DNA of 64,000 bases from Durusdinium trenchii (Eukaryota > Sar > Dinophyceae > Suessiales > Symbiodiniaceae): positions 186,001 to 250,000 of the forward strand of contig CAXAMN010022873.1 in the NCBI GenBank assembly GCA_963970005.1. Direction: 5' to 3'. Numbering within the stretch: the stretch's first letter is position 1; each line of letters starts with the position of its first letter. Under the pieces are notes generated by a model. That model was not told the DNA's origin. It ran no database searches and was given only the letters and a program-made list of their open reading frames with translations. The position numbers were made by a program, and so were the translations under genes. This document shows, one piece after another, positions 11,990 to 23,722 of this stretch.

Positions 11990-14445
11990 AGCTCTGGCAG
12001 CCAAGCTAACTTTGCTGCATGCTTCTGGCTTTCAATGAAGAAGCCTGAATCCAATGGCTGAATGGCTGCTCTGTTTGCTGCAATTGAAACGCCCTAAGAA
12101 AAGGGTTCATCTGGCTGCCACAATTTTGACGGCTGACACCCTTGAAGCGACCACTCGAAAGTTTAATAACCTCTTCGTCTTCCAACCAGAGCTGCGTGAG
12201 GTGGCAATGAACGGGAACAAGTACAGGAATTCCAGTGCGCGCTTGCCACCAAAGTTGGAGGCGTTTGTTAAGAGGATAGCCAGGCTCCAACAAGCAGACG
12301 TCCGTGATTCGGAACGGACCAACAAAACCATTTCCTTGCTTGTGGACAGAGCGCCGAATATAGGGGATAATTTGCTGAGTTCACGTGTGACGCTGAAACA
12401 TTTTCTTGGCGAGACAGATGCCAGCCATGGTTTACAGGGCGCGCGCTGGTCCAAGTTCAAACCTGTTGCAGAGGGGTTGAAGAACTTGCGCCTGCTGAAC
12501 GGGGGGGGCAGGGCGGGCTGGTGGTTAATCCTCGCGAATCACAGCTCACGTGGCGTATGCTCCACACAGCGCAGGGAAATTCTACTGGTCTACAGACACC
12601 AGCATGAGCACCAAATCTGAGATTTGAGTATGCTATATAGTATTATTGACGCCCAAACCTGATTCTGTATCTGTATCTGTATTTGCCGTGCCGACCAATG
12701 ATTTTTAAAACGTGATTGCCATTGCCGCTTTACATGGGCCACAAGTAACAGTACCAACAGCAGCGTCAGCCGAGGTGTATGAGTGGCTGGAACACCCCAC
12801 AGGCGGTCACCGCGAATAGTTGCACCACATTGGCCGAAACAGGCGAACTATACGTATTCCAAATTGAAGTGTCAGAGAAGTCTACCAATCAGTGCGACAT
12901 TGGCCGTGTGTGTGAACATGTCACTGAACAAAGCTCTTGACTCCAATTCTTCGTCTGACTACATGGCGCTGCTGTGCTGTTGGGAGAAAAGCCAGAAATT
13001 CGCAAGAAAAAACCGAGATGTGCATGTATTTGATTGAGGAAAAGGTCCGCGCGGCCCTTATGCTAATTGCTTGTGATTTTGTCAATGATTCGGCGTCCTG
13101 GGCGCACTGCAAACAGTATTCCAACAACCGCTTGATTCGCGTGAGACAACCTAGCCTTTGTCAGTCAGGTCCAGCAGCCATGATGTCTCGGAGACTTGGT
13201 TTCTCAACAGTTGGGGAATCGACGGGTGTGACGCATTTCGGAGATTGCAACAGTGGAGACATCACAGCTGCATTTGGAGATGTGCAGAAATTGTTTTCAC
13301 TGTCAGACATCAGCAAAGAATTCACGAACCGGATTGACAAGCAAAAGCAGAAGCAGAAACAAAAGAGGGCTGAGCGGGCACATGAGAAAGACGATGAGGA
13401 CATGATGCTGAGTTGCCTTCGGATGGTCATGGAGATCAGGCTCCGCAAGCAGAACAGGAACACAATGACAATGACGAAGAAGACCCAGCAACAGATGGAT
13501 ACAACTTATTCCTTGAAGAAGCTGAAACAAACATGGTTGACAATCCCGGTCCCGGTGATGGTTCTGGAGCAGTCAACGCCGAGAGTGTTGATGAATCGGC
13601 GATAATGGAAACTGCGCTCAAACAAGAGTTGTATGGAAACACAGTGTGCGCAAGGGCTTGCAACTGATACTAGTGATAAGCTTGTGAATGACTCTGAGAA
13701 AAACTTTTGGATGAAATCAAGTCAAAAAAAGTGAATGGATCAAAGGCCCAAGCAGAGGTAGCCAATGACCCGTGGATGAGGGACAAACCGTTTGAGCAAG
13801 CAGTGGATGAAGTTACACTCAATGACTCACGCGTAATTGGCTGAATCGTATACTGGTTGACCAGCGTGGCAACACAGCAAACGCACCTGCGCCTGTTGGT
13901 GACTTTCAGGGCAATGACCTAAAGCAGTGGCAGCTTGTCCTGAATCACTCCCTGGGTCCTGTACTCCTGTGGTCCCTTGTACTTAAAGCAGTCACTAGGA
14001 AAACCTTTAAACTTTTAAATTGCGTTCATGATTTTACGAGTTCGTGTGTGTGCCAATGCTACTGCGCCACCCACCCACCAAAAAAATTGCGCAGACCACT
14101 GCCCACCAACTTAACGTGACTAGGTTGTCAGGCTGTTGGAATCAAACAAAAAACCCTACCAAAGCGTGAGGCGCAATACGTGGGCGTGGAAACAGTGGCG
14201 CAGATTCACCTTTGATGGAGCGCTATGCCAAGGAAGTTGGGCTTGGAATAGAACCCATACAACTTCACTCCCAAGAAGTGCAGCCTGACAAATCCGTGGG
14301 GCTAGTGGTAGTTCCTGCGTCGGACGGCCTCCTTCGGGTAGCGTATTTCCAATGGGTAATAGAGCTGAAGAGCGGGCGCGTCGCTGATATAGACGATTCC
14401 TTCAGAGTCAAGTTTATAGTACCTGCAGCGGGTTCTGCTTCCTAG
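11990..14445 (+). pseudogene. decayed repetitive family member, C-terminal half
   Basis: Continues the preceding relic. It carries ADVRDSERTNKTISLLVDRA, then NIGDNLLSSRVTLKHFLGE and WSKFKPVAEGL (12.3-12.5 kb), which fit the C-terminal half of the same family. A lysine/glutamine-rich segment follows (13.3-13.4 kb), then a shift into an acidic frame (EEDPATDGYNLFLEEAE at 13.45 kb), then a final open piece at 14212-14445 (GLVVVPASDGLLRVAYF). At least three frame changes are needed. The 222-codon frame at 12937-13605 is the longest intact piece. No function should be assumed. Confidence 0.42.
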
Positions 14446-17400
14446 TGCAGGAGTCGTTATGGAGAAGGTTCGAGGGAAGGAGCGACCAGAGGTTCCACTG
14501 CCTCTTCGCCGCTGAGCTGAGATGTGGGAGATCTGCGTTCAAAATGACGGAGCTCGTCAAAATGAATCAACTACCACTACTACCACCATGGGTGTGTGCT
14601 TCTGCTGCAGCAAGGAAGATGTGTGCGATCAGAACAGAGTGGCTGAAGACACTATATGGTGCACACCTGTGCTTTCTGTTTACAAGCAGCCGACCGTGTG
14701 TGCATAGACAACGAAGCTTATTCCACTCCTGACCCGAGCAAAGCTGGATTGTTTGCGACAGCGTGTCCTGTTGCTTTGCCTGATGGTCTTCCTGTGGAAC
14801 GGTGCCTTGCTTATGCCACAAGTAAGCGTTGACCTGAAACAACTGGCGCATGACTAATGGCGCCTAACGTGATGCTAAAACACGATACCTTTTTTAGTCT
14901 GGAGCTCCATTGGTTCATGTTAAGTCAAGTCATTGATTTTTTTCGGAGCACCTGTTAGGCTGTTGCTGCTACGGCGTGATATTGCTGGGGGGGCAAGCTG
15001 CAAGTGGTTACAGGCCACACCCATCACTCATCAATCTCATCAGTGCAGCCACTTCATTCCTCTACCTGTTTCACACCCCATTGGGATGGCTGACACTTTC
15101 CTCATGCCCTCATCAGCGAAGGCGAACAACTCAGCACAGTGGGACCAACGTCGTCGTAAAGGCGACGTGGCTATGTGTCACGCTGGGCTGTTTGCTTCTC
15201 CGGGCCAGTTGTGTTTACTGTATGGAAACCAGTGTAGCTGGAATCATTTGGCTGGCACTGGGAGTCATTTTATGTTGTACATTATAACGCAGGCCATTTA
15301 TATATATATATACACGCAATATTTGTGTTTTAGAAAAACGACAAGAAAAGTCAAGAAAATATGTTGCTCAGTTACTCAGTACTCAGCCAAGGTTTTGACG
15401 TGTCAAAAGTCACGTGCGATGCGCCGCGGGATGTGTGCAATATTGTGTCAGGAGCAACCAGCTATGTGCGTAGAAGTTCTGGGTCCTTAGCGTCGGCAAG
15501 CTCCTTCTGCCTACACCGCCACCGTTTATGTTCACTGAAGACCGCGACCAAACACACTGCGGGCACTCCTTGCATTGCGTACAGCAAACTTGGAGTTCAA
15601 TTGGAGCTAAAGGGTGTTTCCACAATCTATACGCGTGCGTGGATTGGCCAAAGATTTTTTTTACAGGAGTCAGAAATTACCCAAGAGCGCCTTTGCCCAT
15701 TCTCATTCAAGTACTGTTATGTTTAATTGTAATTGTAATTGCAAGCTGTAGTAAAGAAATATGCGGTTGTTGTCAGCTGTTGTTGCCACTGGTGGTGGTC
15801 AGGACCAGAAGGCTTACACAGTTTGATTGCTTGGACTTATAGGCTTTGCGTAGTCGTTTCTGCTGTTTGTTTGGTCTAGCGGTTAATGTTTCGTCAACTC
15901 AACTAAACTCAACTCAGCTCAGTCTTGTGACTGTGTGACCGAGGAACGTCAAGGGTGCTGACGTTTCTCTATTTGATCGCCTCCTGGGGCGCTTGCGCCA
16001 TGCATATGGAGGTGACGGTGCTGGAATACTGGGGTTTCCTGTTGCAAATTACACAATCCAGAGTCCATATAGGTCCGTATGCGGTAAACGGTAAATACAA
16101 TGACTTTTGTGAGAGCGCGGTTAATTGTATGTTCTCAAGTTCTCCTGAAGTCACAGACTTTCTCGATTTCTCAAGTTCCGAATTGCGGCAGGTGCTTGAG
16201 CAAATATCACCCTTGGCCCACTTCAGTCGCAGATTCTTTCAAGCACATGGAGGGAGCTTTATTTTGCCCACCAAAAAGAATTCCAAGGTGGAGCTTTATT
16301 TTGGCCGCTAAGGTGGCCTAGCGATTGAATCTGAGCTGGAGAATGATTTGCAGTGGGCCCAGTCAAGACCAGGGAGCTTTTTTTTTGCCAGTCACCTGTG
16401 ATTTGGACGATTCAGATGAAGGGCGTTTGGGATTCCGGAGAGTGCTCAACGAAGGTGAGGAGGTCATATGCGGCATGGCAGTTGAATCAAGATCCACGCG
16501 CCTTTTTTTGAGCCCACGTTGAACGAAAGTTACTGATGACACTGATCCACAACTGTCACATGACCTACGCACAGGAAGTGTCTCCAGTTCCCTGTTCATC
16601 CCGGATTGGATCGTGGTGGCTTTGGGTTCAAAGAACTGTCGCATGCGTGCCTTGATTCAGTTAATTATCGGTTGTCAACTGCAAAGTTGCTTTTGTACTG
16701 AATATAAAGATCCAAGCAGGTTCAAAAACCCCAACATTTTTCAAACAGGAACAAAACATCCAACCTGTAGTTTTCATTCATCTATATCTGTTTTCAACGC
16801 CATTAAGCCCCTTTCCTGTGTTTGCCAGCCAGTGCTTTGTATCTGTGCTAGGTTCTGCGCTTTTCATGAAAGACGCGCAGGACGAACTTCCAGGAGCCTT
16901 GCTGCTCAAGCAGGGAACTCAGTGAACGTTCTGGTCATGGCCGTGATTGATTTGCATGGTCTATGGTCACTCAGACGTGTGCGAACTCTCCGCTTCTGGC
17001 AAATATCCATATGGCGACAAACGGAAAGACATTGGCGCTCCTCCAGAGACAGCGCGCATTCACAGTGATTGTCAGAGCGCTTCCAGAGAGCTTTGGGTTG
17101 AGCTTGCCACAAAGAGGATCAAGGTCAATACCCAACATTGCAGTGAGCAGCCTGCCGAGAAGGCGGACAATCCATGTGCCGTCAGCCCCCGTCCACCATC
17201 AAGAAGAATCAAGACCAAGACCAAAGATGATGACCTCGTTCGTCTTCGATGGCATCGTGTGCATTAATTCAAGTTCCTTATGCGCACTCATTTTGATTGG
17301 CTTTTTGGCGTTCGGATGGTCCAGCAGTGGCCTTTGTAATTTGATTTTCTTTTTGGCAGGCGCTACACTACCAGCAACTGCTTGCTCTAGGGAGTGCTAC

Positions 17401-19517
17401 AGTGTTACAAGGAGTCGAGTCGACATGAATCAAATCTGACTGATGAACTGGCTTTTTTATGCTATGTGCACAAAAGAATTTGTTTTTCAGTGTAAATACT
17501 TGGACCCAAGACCCAGGACTCGTCACAAGTCAAGTCAAAAAATACCCAGCGCACTGCGTACACCAAAAGGCTGGTGACGAGAACTTGGTAGCGGTCTGAA
17601 GTGCTGCCACCAACTCACAACAACTGGCAGCCAGCCTGGGAATTCGATAGACCCTCTTTCATTGCCTTTGATTCAACGATTAGGCGATTAGGGGAAACAA
17701 AAGGTCCATGTTCATTTGAGTCCTTGTGCCGACAATGCGAAACTGTGACAACTCAGTTTGCTTGTTTGCCTGTTTACAGTTTACCTCGCGCCTGGCGCGG
17801 TGCTTGGTCAGTTGGCAATTGTGATGCTTACACCTAGGTTTGGGGTTTGAGCAGTAGATAAAGAGCTCAGAGAAAACAAACGCTGCGATGCCATGTCAGT
17901 GAAAACTGATTTGCGCGTGACAGGATTTGTACCAATGCCCAGACTCGTTCATTTCTTCTTCAAGAAGTAGATGCCAAGAGGTTTTCTGTCTTTTTTCAAC
18001 GCAGCATCAGCAGCAGCGTAAGTGTGAACTGGTGAACCAATTGCGAATGGCCATGAACATGGGCTCATGACCGGCTGACTATCCGCCAGAGTGCCAGAAT
18101 GCCAGGAAGTTCAACAGGCAAGACTTAAGCGACTTGCGCAAACATGACGCATATGATATGCCTGTGTCAGACTGTCAGATTTGCAGTTTTTCTTGACAAA
18201 CGCGTACAAATACTTACGGTACGGTACTGCAATACACGATTCAACTTGACGGAGCCTATATGATTCAAGGTAAGGTAGCCAGGTAGGCGTCGAGACGTTT
18301 GTTTGGTTCCGCCTGTTGTTACCTACTGTTGATATGCTCATAGAAACGGAGACCCACCTTACTTTGTATTTTTTGAGCATGTGGAGTATCAAATGGTCAG
18401 GGGAAAAAGGAAGATGGATCATTCAACAAACGTCCACGCAAAAGCATCCGCGAGCAAAGATGCGGAAGAAGGGGGTCTGTTGATTCCCCAAAGCGTGGAG
18501 GATTTGGCCGCGCGTGGAGTTGATGATTTCCTCTAAGTTCAGCTGTGCTGATCATTTTGGATCTTTGTCAGGCGCTGCCTTTCTGGAGCTGGAGAACGCG
18601 ATGTCCCTTGGATGTCGGAAGGTGAGGATGGAATGATGCGGAACATTGTGCGTTTGCCATTGTCACGACCCATACAGGAGCCTACTGCCAACGCATACAA
18701 GATGTGCATATTGAAGGAGGGACTATCTCAGTTAGCGTCTGGAATCTAAGCAGCACTCAGCGGCCTCACAGGCCCACTTCTTTAAGAGACATGGCCCTGG
18801 CCTTTCTTTCCAATTCATCGCCGCAAGCGTGCCCGTTGACGCCGTTGTCAATTGCTGTGAGGATAAGCTGTATTTCGCTACTGTGACGCGTCTGGCAAGT
18901 ATCCCTGCGAAGCAGGTAATTCAACCACCGCGCAGAAGCCCTCTACCGGGAGAAGGGGCATCAATCCTCACGTTTGGGTCAAGTTCACCCAAATCCGCGC
19001 GGATTCCATCAAGGGGAACCTCCTACATAGACATCGCGGAGGAAGCCCTCAAATTGGAAGCACTTTGGAAGGCCAACTGCAGCCCTTCAGGGATGAGTTG
19101 CTTGGTTTGACTGGAGACGCGCTTTCTTTGAATTGATAAAGAGACAAGATCAACCAGTAGTTGTTTCAACTACAAAAGTCATAGTCACAGTATAGTAGAG
19201 GCAAGCTAGTAAGCTATTCAGAGACATCAAAACCACTAGTTGAAGCGAGCAGGTGAGGCTGCTATGTTTCAGCTTCCGGGCCAGCTTCCGGGCCTCCTGG
19301 CCTCGCGCAAGTGTTTGTTTCAGTTGCTTGGTTCTGAGTTCCGAGGTACGGTGAATCCAAAGTATGCTTCTCATTGCGAGACTTTTGTGATGTCCAACGC
19401 CGACAGATTCAAGAAGTGGATGCCATATACCCAGGCGCTTTCACAGAGACCATATATTTCGGGGTTTTCATTGTTGATGTAGCTATATGTTGTATGTATA
19501 GTAGTTGTAATACACAA
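14446..19517. other. frayed sequence, no supportable gene
   Basis: Scattered open stretches on the plus strand occur at 15955-16311 (118 codons, including FLDFSSSELRQVLEQISPL), 16947-17267 and 18829-19110 (93 codons). None joins its neighbours through consistent splice phases and I recognise none. They may be further remains of repetitive families like the one to the left. A TA microsatellite lies at about 15298-15312. Confidence 0.4.
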
Positions 19518-20147
19518 TCACAGTCGAGTGCTGATATGTAAGTTGGGATTGTGTGGTGAGGTAGAAGTAGTGTTGCTGGGTTGCCTGTCTCGGGAACGTG
19601 AACGGTCACGTGAAGTCAAGCGCTGGATAAGACGGTGTTGTGGTGGTGAAGGTGTGGGGAGGTACATGGGTGTCAAAGGTGTTGTGGAGAGGAAGTTGTT
19701 GGCAGCGGAGGGTGGGAAGCTAGCTGTTGGGTCCATCCGATAGTGGCCGGGTGAGCCCGGTGAACCGGGTAAAAACTGCAGAAGGCGGATGCCTTGTTGT
19801 ATGTCTGCAGTGATCGTTCCCAAATGCCGAAGAGTGTTGCGAAATTGTAGGTAGAGACGGTAAGCATGTTGATCAGTGAAAGAAGAAGGGAGTGGGACAG
19901 GGTCGCTGACCAGTGGGTGATGTTGAACGCCGGTCACGATTGTATTGAGGGCGCTCAACATCCAAGCAAGTAGCAGGAGTTCTGGCTGGTGTGTGGCTGA
20001 AGGTGCTAGATATGGAAGCGGGTTCCCTGGTAGAAAGTAGCCGCTCGCTGGGGAGTTTGTTGTAGCAGCTGATGGTGCCATCGATGAAGGCTCTAGTGTC
20101 ATTGGCGACATGGAGGCAGTGGGTGAGCCGGATTGGTCTGTGGTCAT
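19518..20147 (-). CDS. unknown protein, paralog 1 of a tandem family (209 aa, intact)
   Basis: An intact 209-codon minus-strand frame. It has a Ser/Thr/Pro-rich N-terminus (residues 1-45), then a predicted helical core with HQPELLLLAWMLSALNTI followed by AYRLYLQFRNTLRHLGTI, then a Gly/Pro turn (PGSPGSPGHYRMDPT), and a C-terminal tail containing SRDRSRSRDR, resembling an SR-protein tail. Two diverged copies lie just upstream on the same strand. No family is recognised and no transmembrane segment or signal peptide is evident. The conserved pieces between paralogs (HQPELLLL.WML, GPPG-type turn plus YRMDPT, RSRSRDR) argue that it is or was coding. It could be a structural or nucleic-acid-associated protein, but that is a guess from the RS tail. 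Confidence 0.5.
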   Translation of the reverse strand: MTTDQSGSPTASMSPMTLEPSSMAPSAATTNSPASGYFLPGNPLPYLAPSATHQPELLLLAWMLSALNTIVTGVQHHPLVSDPVPLPSSFTDQHAYRLYLQFRNTLRHLGTITADIQQGIRLLQFLPGSPGSPGHYRMDPTASFPPSAANNFLSTTPLTPMYLPTPSPPQHRLIQRLTSRDRSRSRDRQPSNTTSTSPHNPNLHISTRL

Positions 20148-20375
20148 ATCAGGGACGGCCAGTCAAAAGTTGGCGCTAAGAATGCTTGAAGCCCCAAACT
20201 GCTGAAAGGAAGGAAAAGGTCTTGGATGAAAATGAAAGGTCAGAAAAAAGAGAGAAAAGGCAGCAACCTACTGAAGAGGTATAATCTGACAAAAACAGTA
20301 CGGCGACGGTGGATAAAACGGACGGCGAAAAGCAGGTTTTTTGTCTGCGCATCAGAGCTGAAAGGTGAAACGCGG

Positions 20376-20985
20376 TCACTGATCAAGATCAGGCCCATGG
20401 TTGCTCACGTGGTCTTCTGTGGCAGTTGTAGGTGGGCTACTGTTGTTAGTAGGCAGCAGCAAGCCAGCAGCATCATCTGGAGGTGGCCGCGTGAATGTAA
20501 GTCGGTCGCGTGAACGTGAACGTTCTCGTGTTGTGATGTTGGCAATTGAAAAGGAAGAAGAGAGGCGAGTGTTCCGGTGAGAACGTGCTGGGGACTGCGG
20601 TGGAGTGGTGGGAGCTGTGGAGAGGAAGTCAGTAGCGTGTGGTGGGAAGTAAGTTGTGGGATCCATGCGGTATTGACCAGGTAGGCCAGGAGGACCTGTT
20701 ATGAATTGGAGAAGTCGTTGAGCTCGCATCAAACGCAGAGTGGCTCGACCTAGACCCACCAAACTGCGGTGGAATTGGCGAAAAAGCTGGTCTGCATTGG
20801 TGTCCACGAACATGCTTGGATCTGGTATGGGCGGCCCTTGATGGACATCGAGTATTTGGTTGAATGAAAAACAATCGAAAAGGTGACAGGTGAATGAATC
20901 GTGAAAAGTCTAGAAAATGATTGAATCGAAAGTCAATACGGCGCAGATTGAGTAGTTTGTTTTTCATCCGCGCGCCGAAGAACAT
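20376..20985 (-). pseudogene. unknown protein, paralog 2 (N-terminally truncated)
   Basis: The frame at 20376-20813 (145 codons) starts at MFVDTNADQLFRQFHRSL. It keeps the second helix, the PGLPGQYRMDPTTYFPP turn and the TRERSRSRDR tail of paralog 1, but the first helix (HQPELLLL) is absent upstream. Sequence at 20814-20985 is open in another frame without resemblance. This suggests a partial duplication or an exon-like unit whose first half was lost. Confidence 0.4.
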
Positions 20986-21000
20986 ATGGGTGAAACTTGA

Positions 21001-21611
21001 TCACGGGACTGCGTTGGTCGCGTGGTTGCTCAAGTGGCTGTCTCTTGTGTCGTCAGCTGTGCCGCTGTCATCAGCGGCCGGCAGCAGGTCGGCAGCGTCC
21101 GCAGGCCATTGTCTGTAGTTGTGTCTGTCTCGTGAACGTGAGCGTTCTCTGGTCGAGGTGTTAGTGGTGTTTCTGGGAGAGGAAGGCAAGTGAGAGCGTC
21201 TGTGGGAGCGTGCTGGGGACTTCGTTGAGCTCGTATCAGGCGTAAAGTGGCTCGGCCAAGGTCAGTCAAGGTGAGCTGAAACTGATAGAAGAGCCGGTAG
21301 GCATTGTTGTCGACGAACATGGTGGGATCTGGTGTGGGTCCGGCGGACAAAGGGTGGTCCATGATGTGTCGGGCAAGCATGGAAAGAGTCTCCAACATCC
21401 AGCTGAGAAGAAGAAGTTCTGGTTGGTGAGTGATGGATGGTGCGAGGTGTATGGGTCCATTGCGTGGAAGGAATCGTGTGTTGGGAGTCTGTGTTGTGAA
21501 GGCTGCAGTAGCTGTGGAGCGTGAAGTAGGTTGTGATGTCAAGTGATGGTTGTTGTTGATGACAGGATCGTAGGCTGTGTCGGCGGCAATTGCGCAACGA
21601 TTGGAGGCCAT
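21001..21611 (-). pseudogene. unknown protein, paralog 3 (frameshifted)
   Basis: The frame at 21030-21611 contains HQPELLLLSWMLETLSML, then MFVDNNAYRLFYQFQLTL and LGRATLRLIRAQR. The central YRMDPT turn is missing, and the RERSRSRDR tail appears in another frame (21001-21189). It therefore retains the half that paralog 2 lacks and lacks part of what paralog 2 keeps. With paralogs 1 and 2 it forms a head-to-tail array with about 0.7-kb spacing. Confidence 0.4.
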
Positions 21612-21945
21612 GATTTGGCGAAAGGAAAGAAAAGAAGTTCAAGCGCAGTATCGTCAGTGCAGCATCTGAGACGAGTGGTTGAATTCCTGTAGCTATCAGC
21701 TATCAATGAACAAGAGATCACAGAGGTTGAATCATGACGTTGAAATCGAGCTTCCCTCTCTCTGCGGTTGTTTCCGGCAGCGCGCCTAGAGAAGCTTGGG
21801 TGAAACAGGACGCTATCACACAAAATAGCTACTTAAAAATTGATCTGCAGCGGGTTCCAGATGCCTGTCCTCACTGTGGGCTCGCCCCGCCTCTGCTGTA
21901 GAATCCCCAGCTGCAGCTTGTGGAGTGTGATGTGACGATGGAGAG

Positions 21946-22550
21946 TTAGAGAAATCTGCTCCTGAATGTGGTGGATGAGGTATTGCTGGCGGTGTTTGTG
22001 CTGGTGATGTGGGAGTGGGGGAGATGACTGGTGAGGGATGTGGAGAAAGAGGAGGAGGTGTGGTGGAGGCATCGTGTAGTGCTTAGAAGTTCCTGCCAGC
22101 GGGCTTGGCACTGCTCAATGGAAAAGCCAACATAATTCCAATTGGGGCGGAGGTGAGTGTCTGTCTTGAGCTCGATGAGGCGGCAATCTGCGTCTCCGTC
22201 CCAATCATCCCAATTGGCTTGGGAATTTAATGGTGGTGCTGGTTGTCGTCGTTTTTTTGGGTTGTGGTGTAGGAGAAGGGGCAGAAGAATCGAGAGATGT
22301 TGCTGGTTTGCGTGGTGTTGGAGAGTGTCGGTGTATTGGTGCTGAGTCACAGGAAGAGGTGGGTGATGGTATTGGGACGTTGAACGGGAAAAGAATGTTG
22401 AAAGTGAGTGTCAACCTGTCCAGTGTGGAGCAGGTAGAGGTTGTGGAGGTCAGCAATAATGTCAGTTGCTTGTTGGAGGAGGCGGCGGAGTTGTGTGAGA
22501 GCAATAGTGGTGCGACGAAGTAGACCAAGTTGATCTGGACTTTTGTTCAT
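21946..22550 (-). pseudogene. SANT/Myb-like fragment in a low-complexity ORF
   Basis: Two overlapping minus-strand frames. The first (22347-22550) has a short helical segment, LLRRTTIALTQLRRLLQQAT. The second (21946-22350) has WDDWDGDADCRLIELKTDTH followed by WNYVGFSIEQCQARWQEL. The spacing of the tryptophans and the QCQARW signature resemble helix 3 of a SANT/Myb DNA-binding repeat (tryptophan, acidic LIELK helix, then Q-C-x-A-R-W). The flanks are Ser/Thr/His-rich. The frame change between the halves suggests decay or an unrecognised intron. Confidence 0.4.
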
Positions 22551-22764
22551 CGTTGTTGAAAGCTAGGCCAATGTATGGTCTCGAAGAGCGGCACGGCAGC
22601 GCGGCAAGCGAAGCGCGGCAGCAAAGGTAGCATGAACGGTCGGCTGGAGCATGCAAATGAATTATCGAGCACGAATTTTGCAGAAAACAAAGGTGCCAGT
22701 GAAAGGCGGTAAGAAGTTGCTTCAATCAAGGGAGCTCAACATGTCTTAACGCATTCTAGAAAGA

Positions 22765-23722
22765 TCACTCAGCCAGCCAAGAAGTAGAGAAACACAGAAA
22801 ATCCGCGTCAGAAATCAAATCTCGTGGAACGTATGAACGTTCAAGGAGGTGGAGCGTATGGTCACCTGTCGTATCATGGGCGTGGTCTAAGATGACCAAC
22901 ATGCTCCGTATGGGCGAAAAGCGAAAACGGAGTGTCCGCTGCAAACCGAATTCTGGCATTGCTCGCACTCTTTTTGTCGCCGAGCGAGTGGTATGTGGTG
23001 GAGTGTGAGACAGGTGAAAAGGTGGCCAATCAGGGTGGGAGTTGTTGTTGTGGTGAGTTAGGTGTCTGGTGGAGCGGAATTGACGCACCACGCCAAGCCT
23101 TTGACGATCGCATTGTCTGCGTGTATGACCCAGCAGCGTGCTTTTGCGCGGCATACGGCGCCGTGTTGTTGGAGGAGCAGGTTCATGGCATGCTCCTCGC
23201 CGCCGCTAGCAAATTTGGTACCCTGGCCCCAGGCAAGTAAGTTGACAATGATTGAGTGTGTGTTCTTTGCGAGGTTCCAAGTGTTGTGTAGAATTTAATG
23301 CGGGCATGTTCTGCGTTGTCATGTTGTAGTTGTTGTGTGATGCGGACTCCCTGGGCAAAGAACCCAGGGTTGTTTGGGAAGTGGAGGGTGCTGGGCAGGA
23401 AGCGGCCCTGCTGCAGGATGTTGGTGATGTTGCCGAGAGGGCCAGTGTGGCCGGCATTGATGTGGACAAGTTCTGGTGAAGTGGAAGTTGCGCGTGTCGC
23501 TGGTGGTGGGAAGCGTCGGGTTGCTTTTTGGACCAGGCTGGGAATGGTGATACAGTGGTATTGGTAAATGTCGTGGGTGTTGGTGGTGTCATTCCATTTG
23601 ATGTGAGTGAATTGTCGGTAGTCAGAGATGTCCTTGTATGTGAGGCCACTGTCCAGTATAGCTGGCGACGTAGGTGTGTTGAGGTTTGTTGGGCGCGTCG
23701 AGTTGGTCGGCGTGATAGTCAA
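22765..23722 (-). CDS. unknown protein, possibly frameshifted (179 + 129 codons)
   Basis: The main frame (23183-23722, 179 codons) includes YKDISDYRQFTHIKWNDTTN, then LVHINAGHTGPLGNITNILQ, GRFLPSTLHF, GFFAQGVRITQQ and THTQSLSTYLPGARVPNLL. A second frame follows at 22765-23154. The order of a His-containing strand, a helix with IL-x-x-G-R, P-S, then G-F-F-A-x-G is reminiscent of proteins with an ADP-ribosyltransferase or 2'-phosphotransferase-like fold. No catalytic triad can be assigned, so this is only a lead. Confidence 0.35.
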
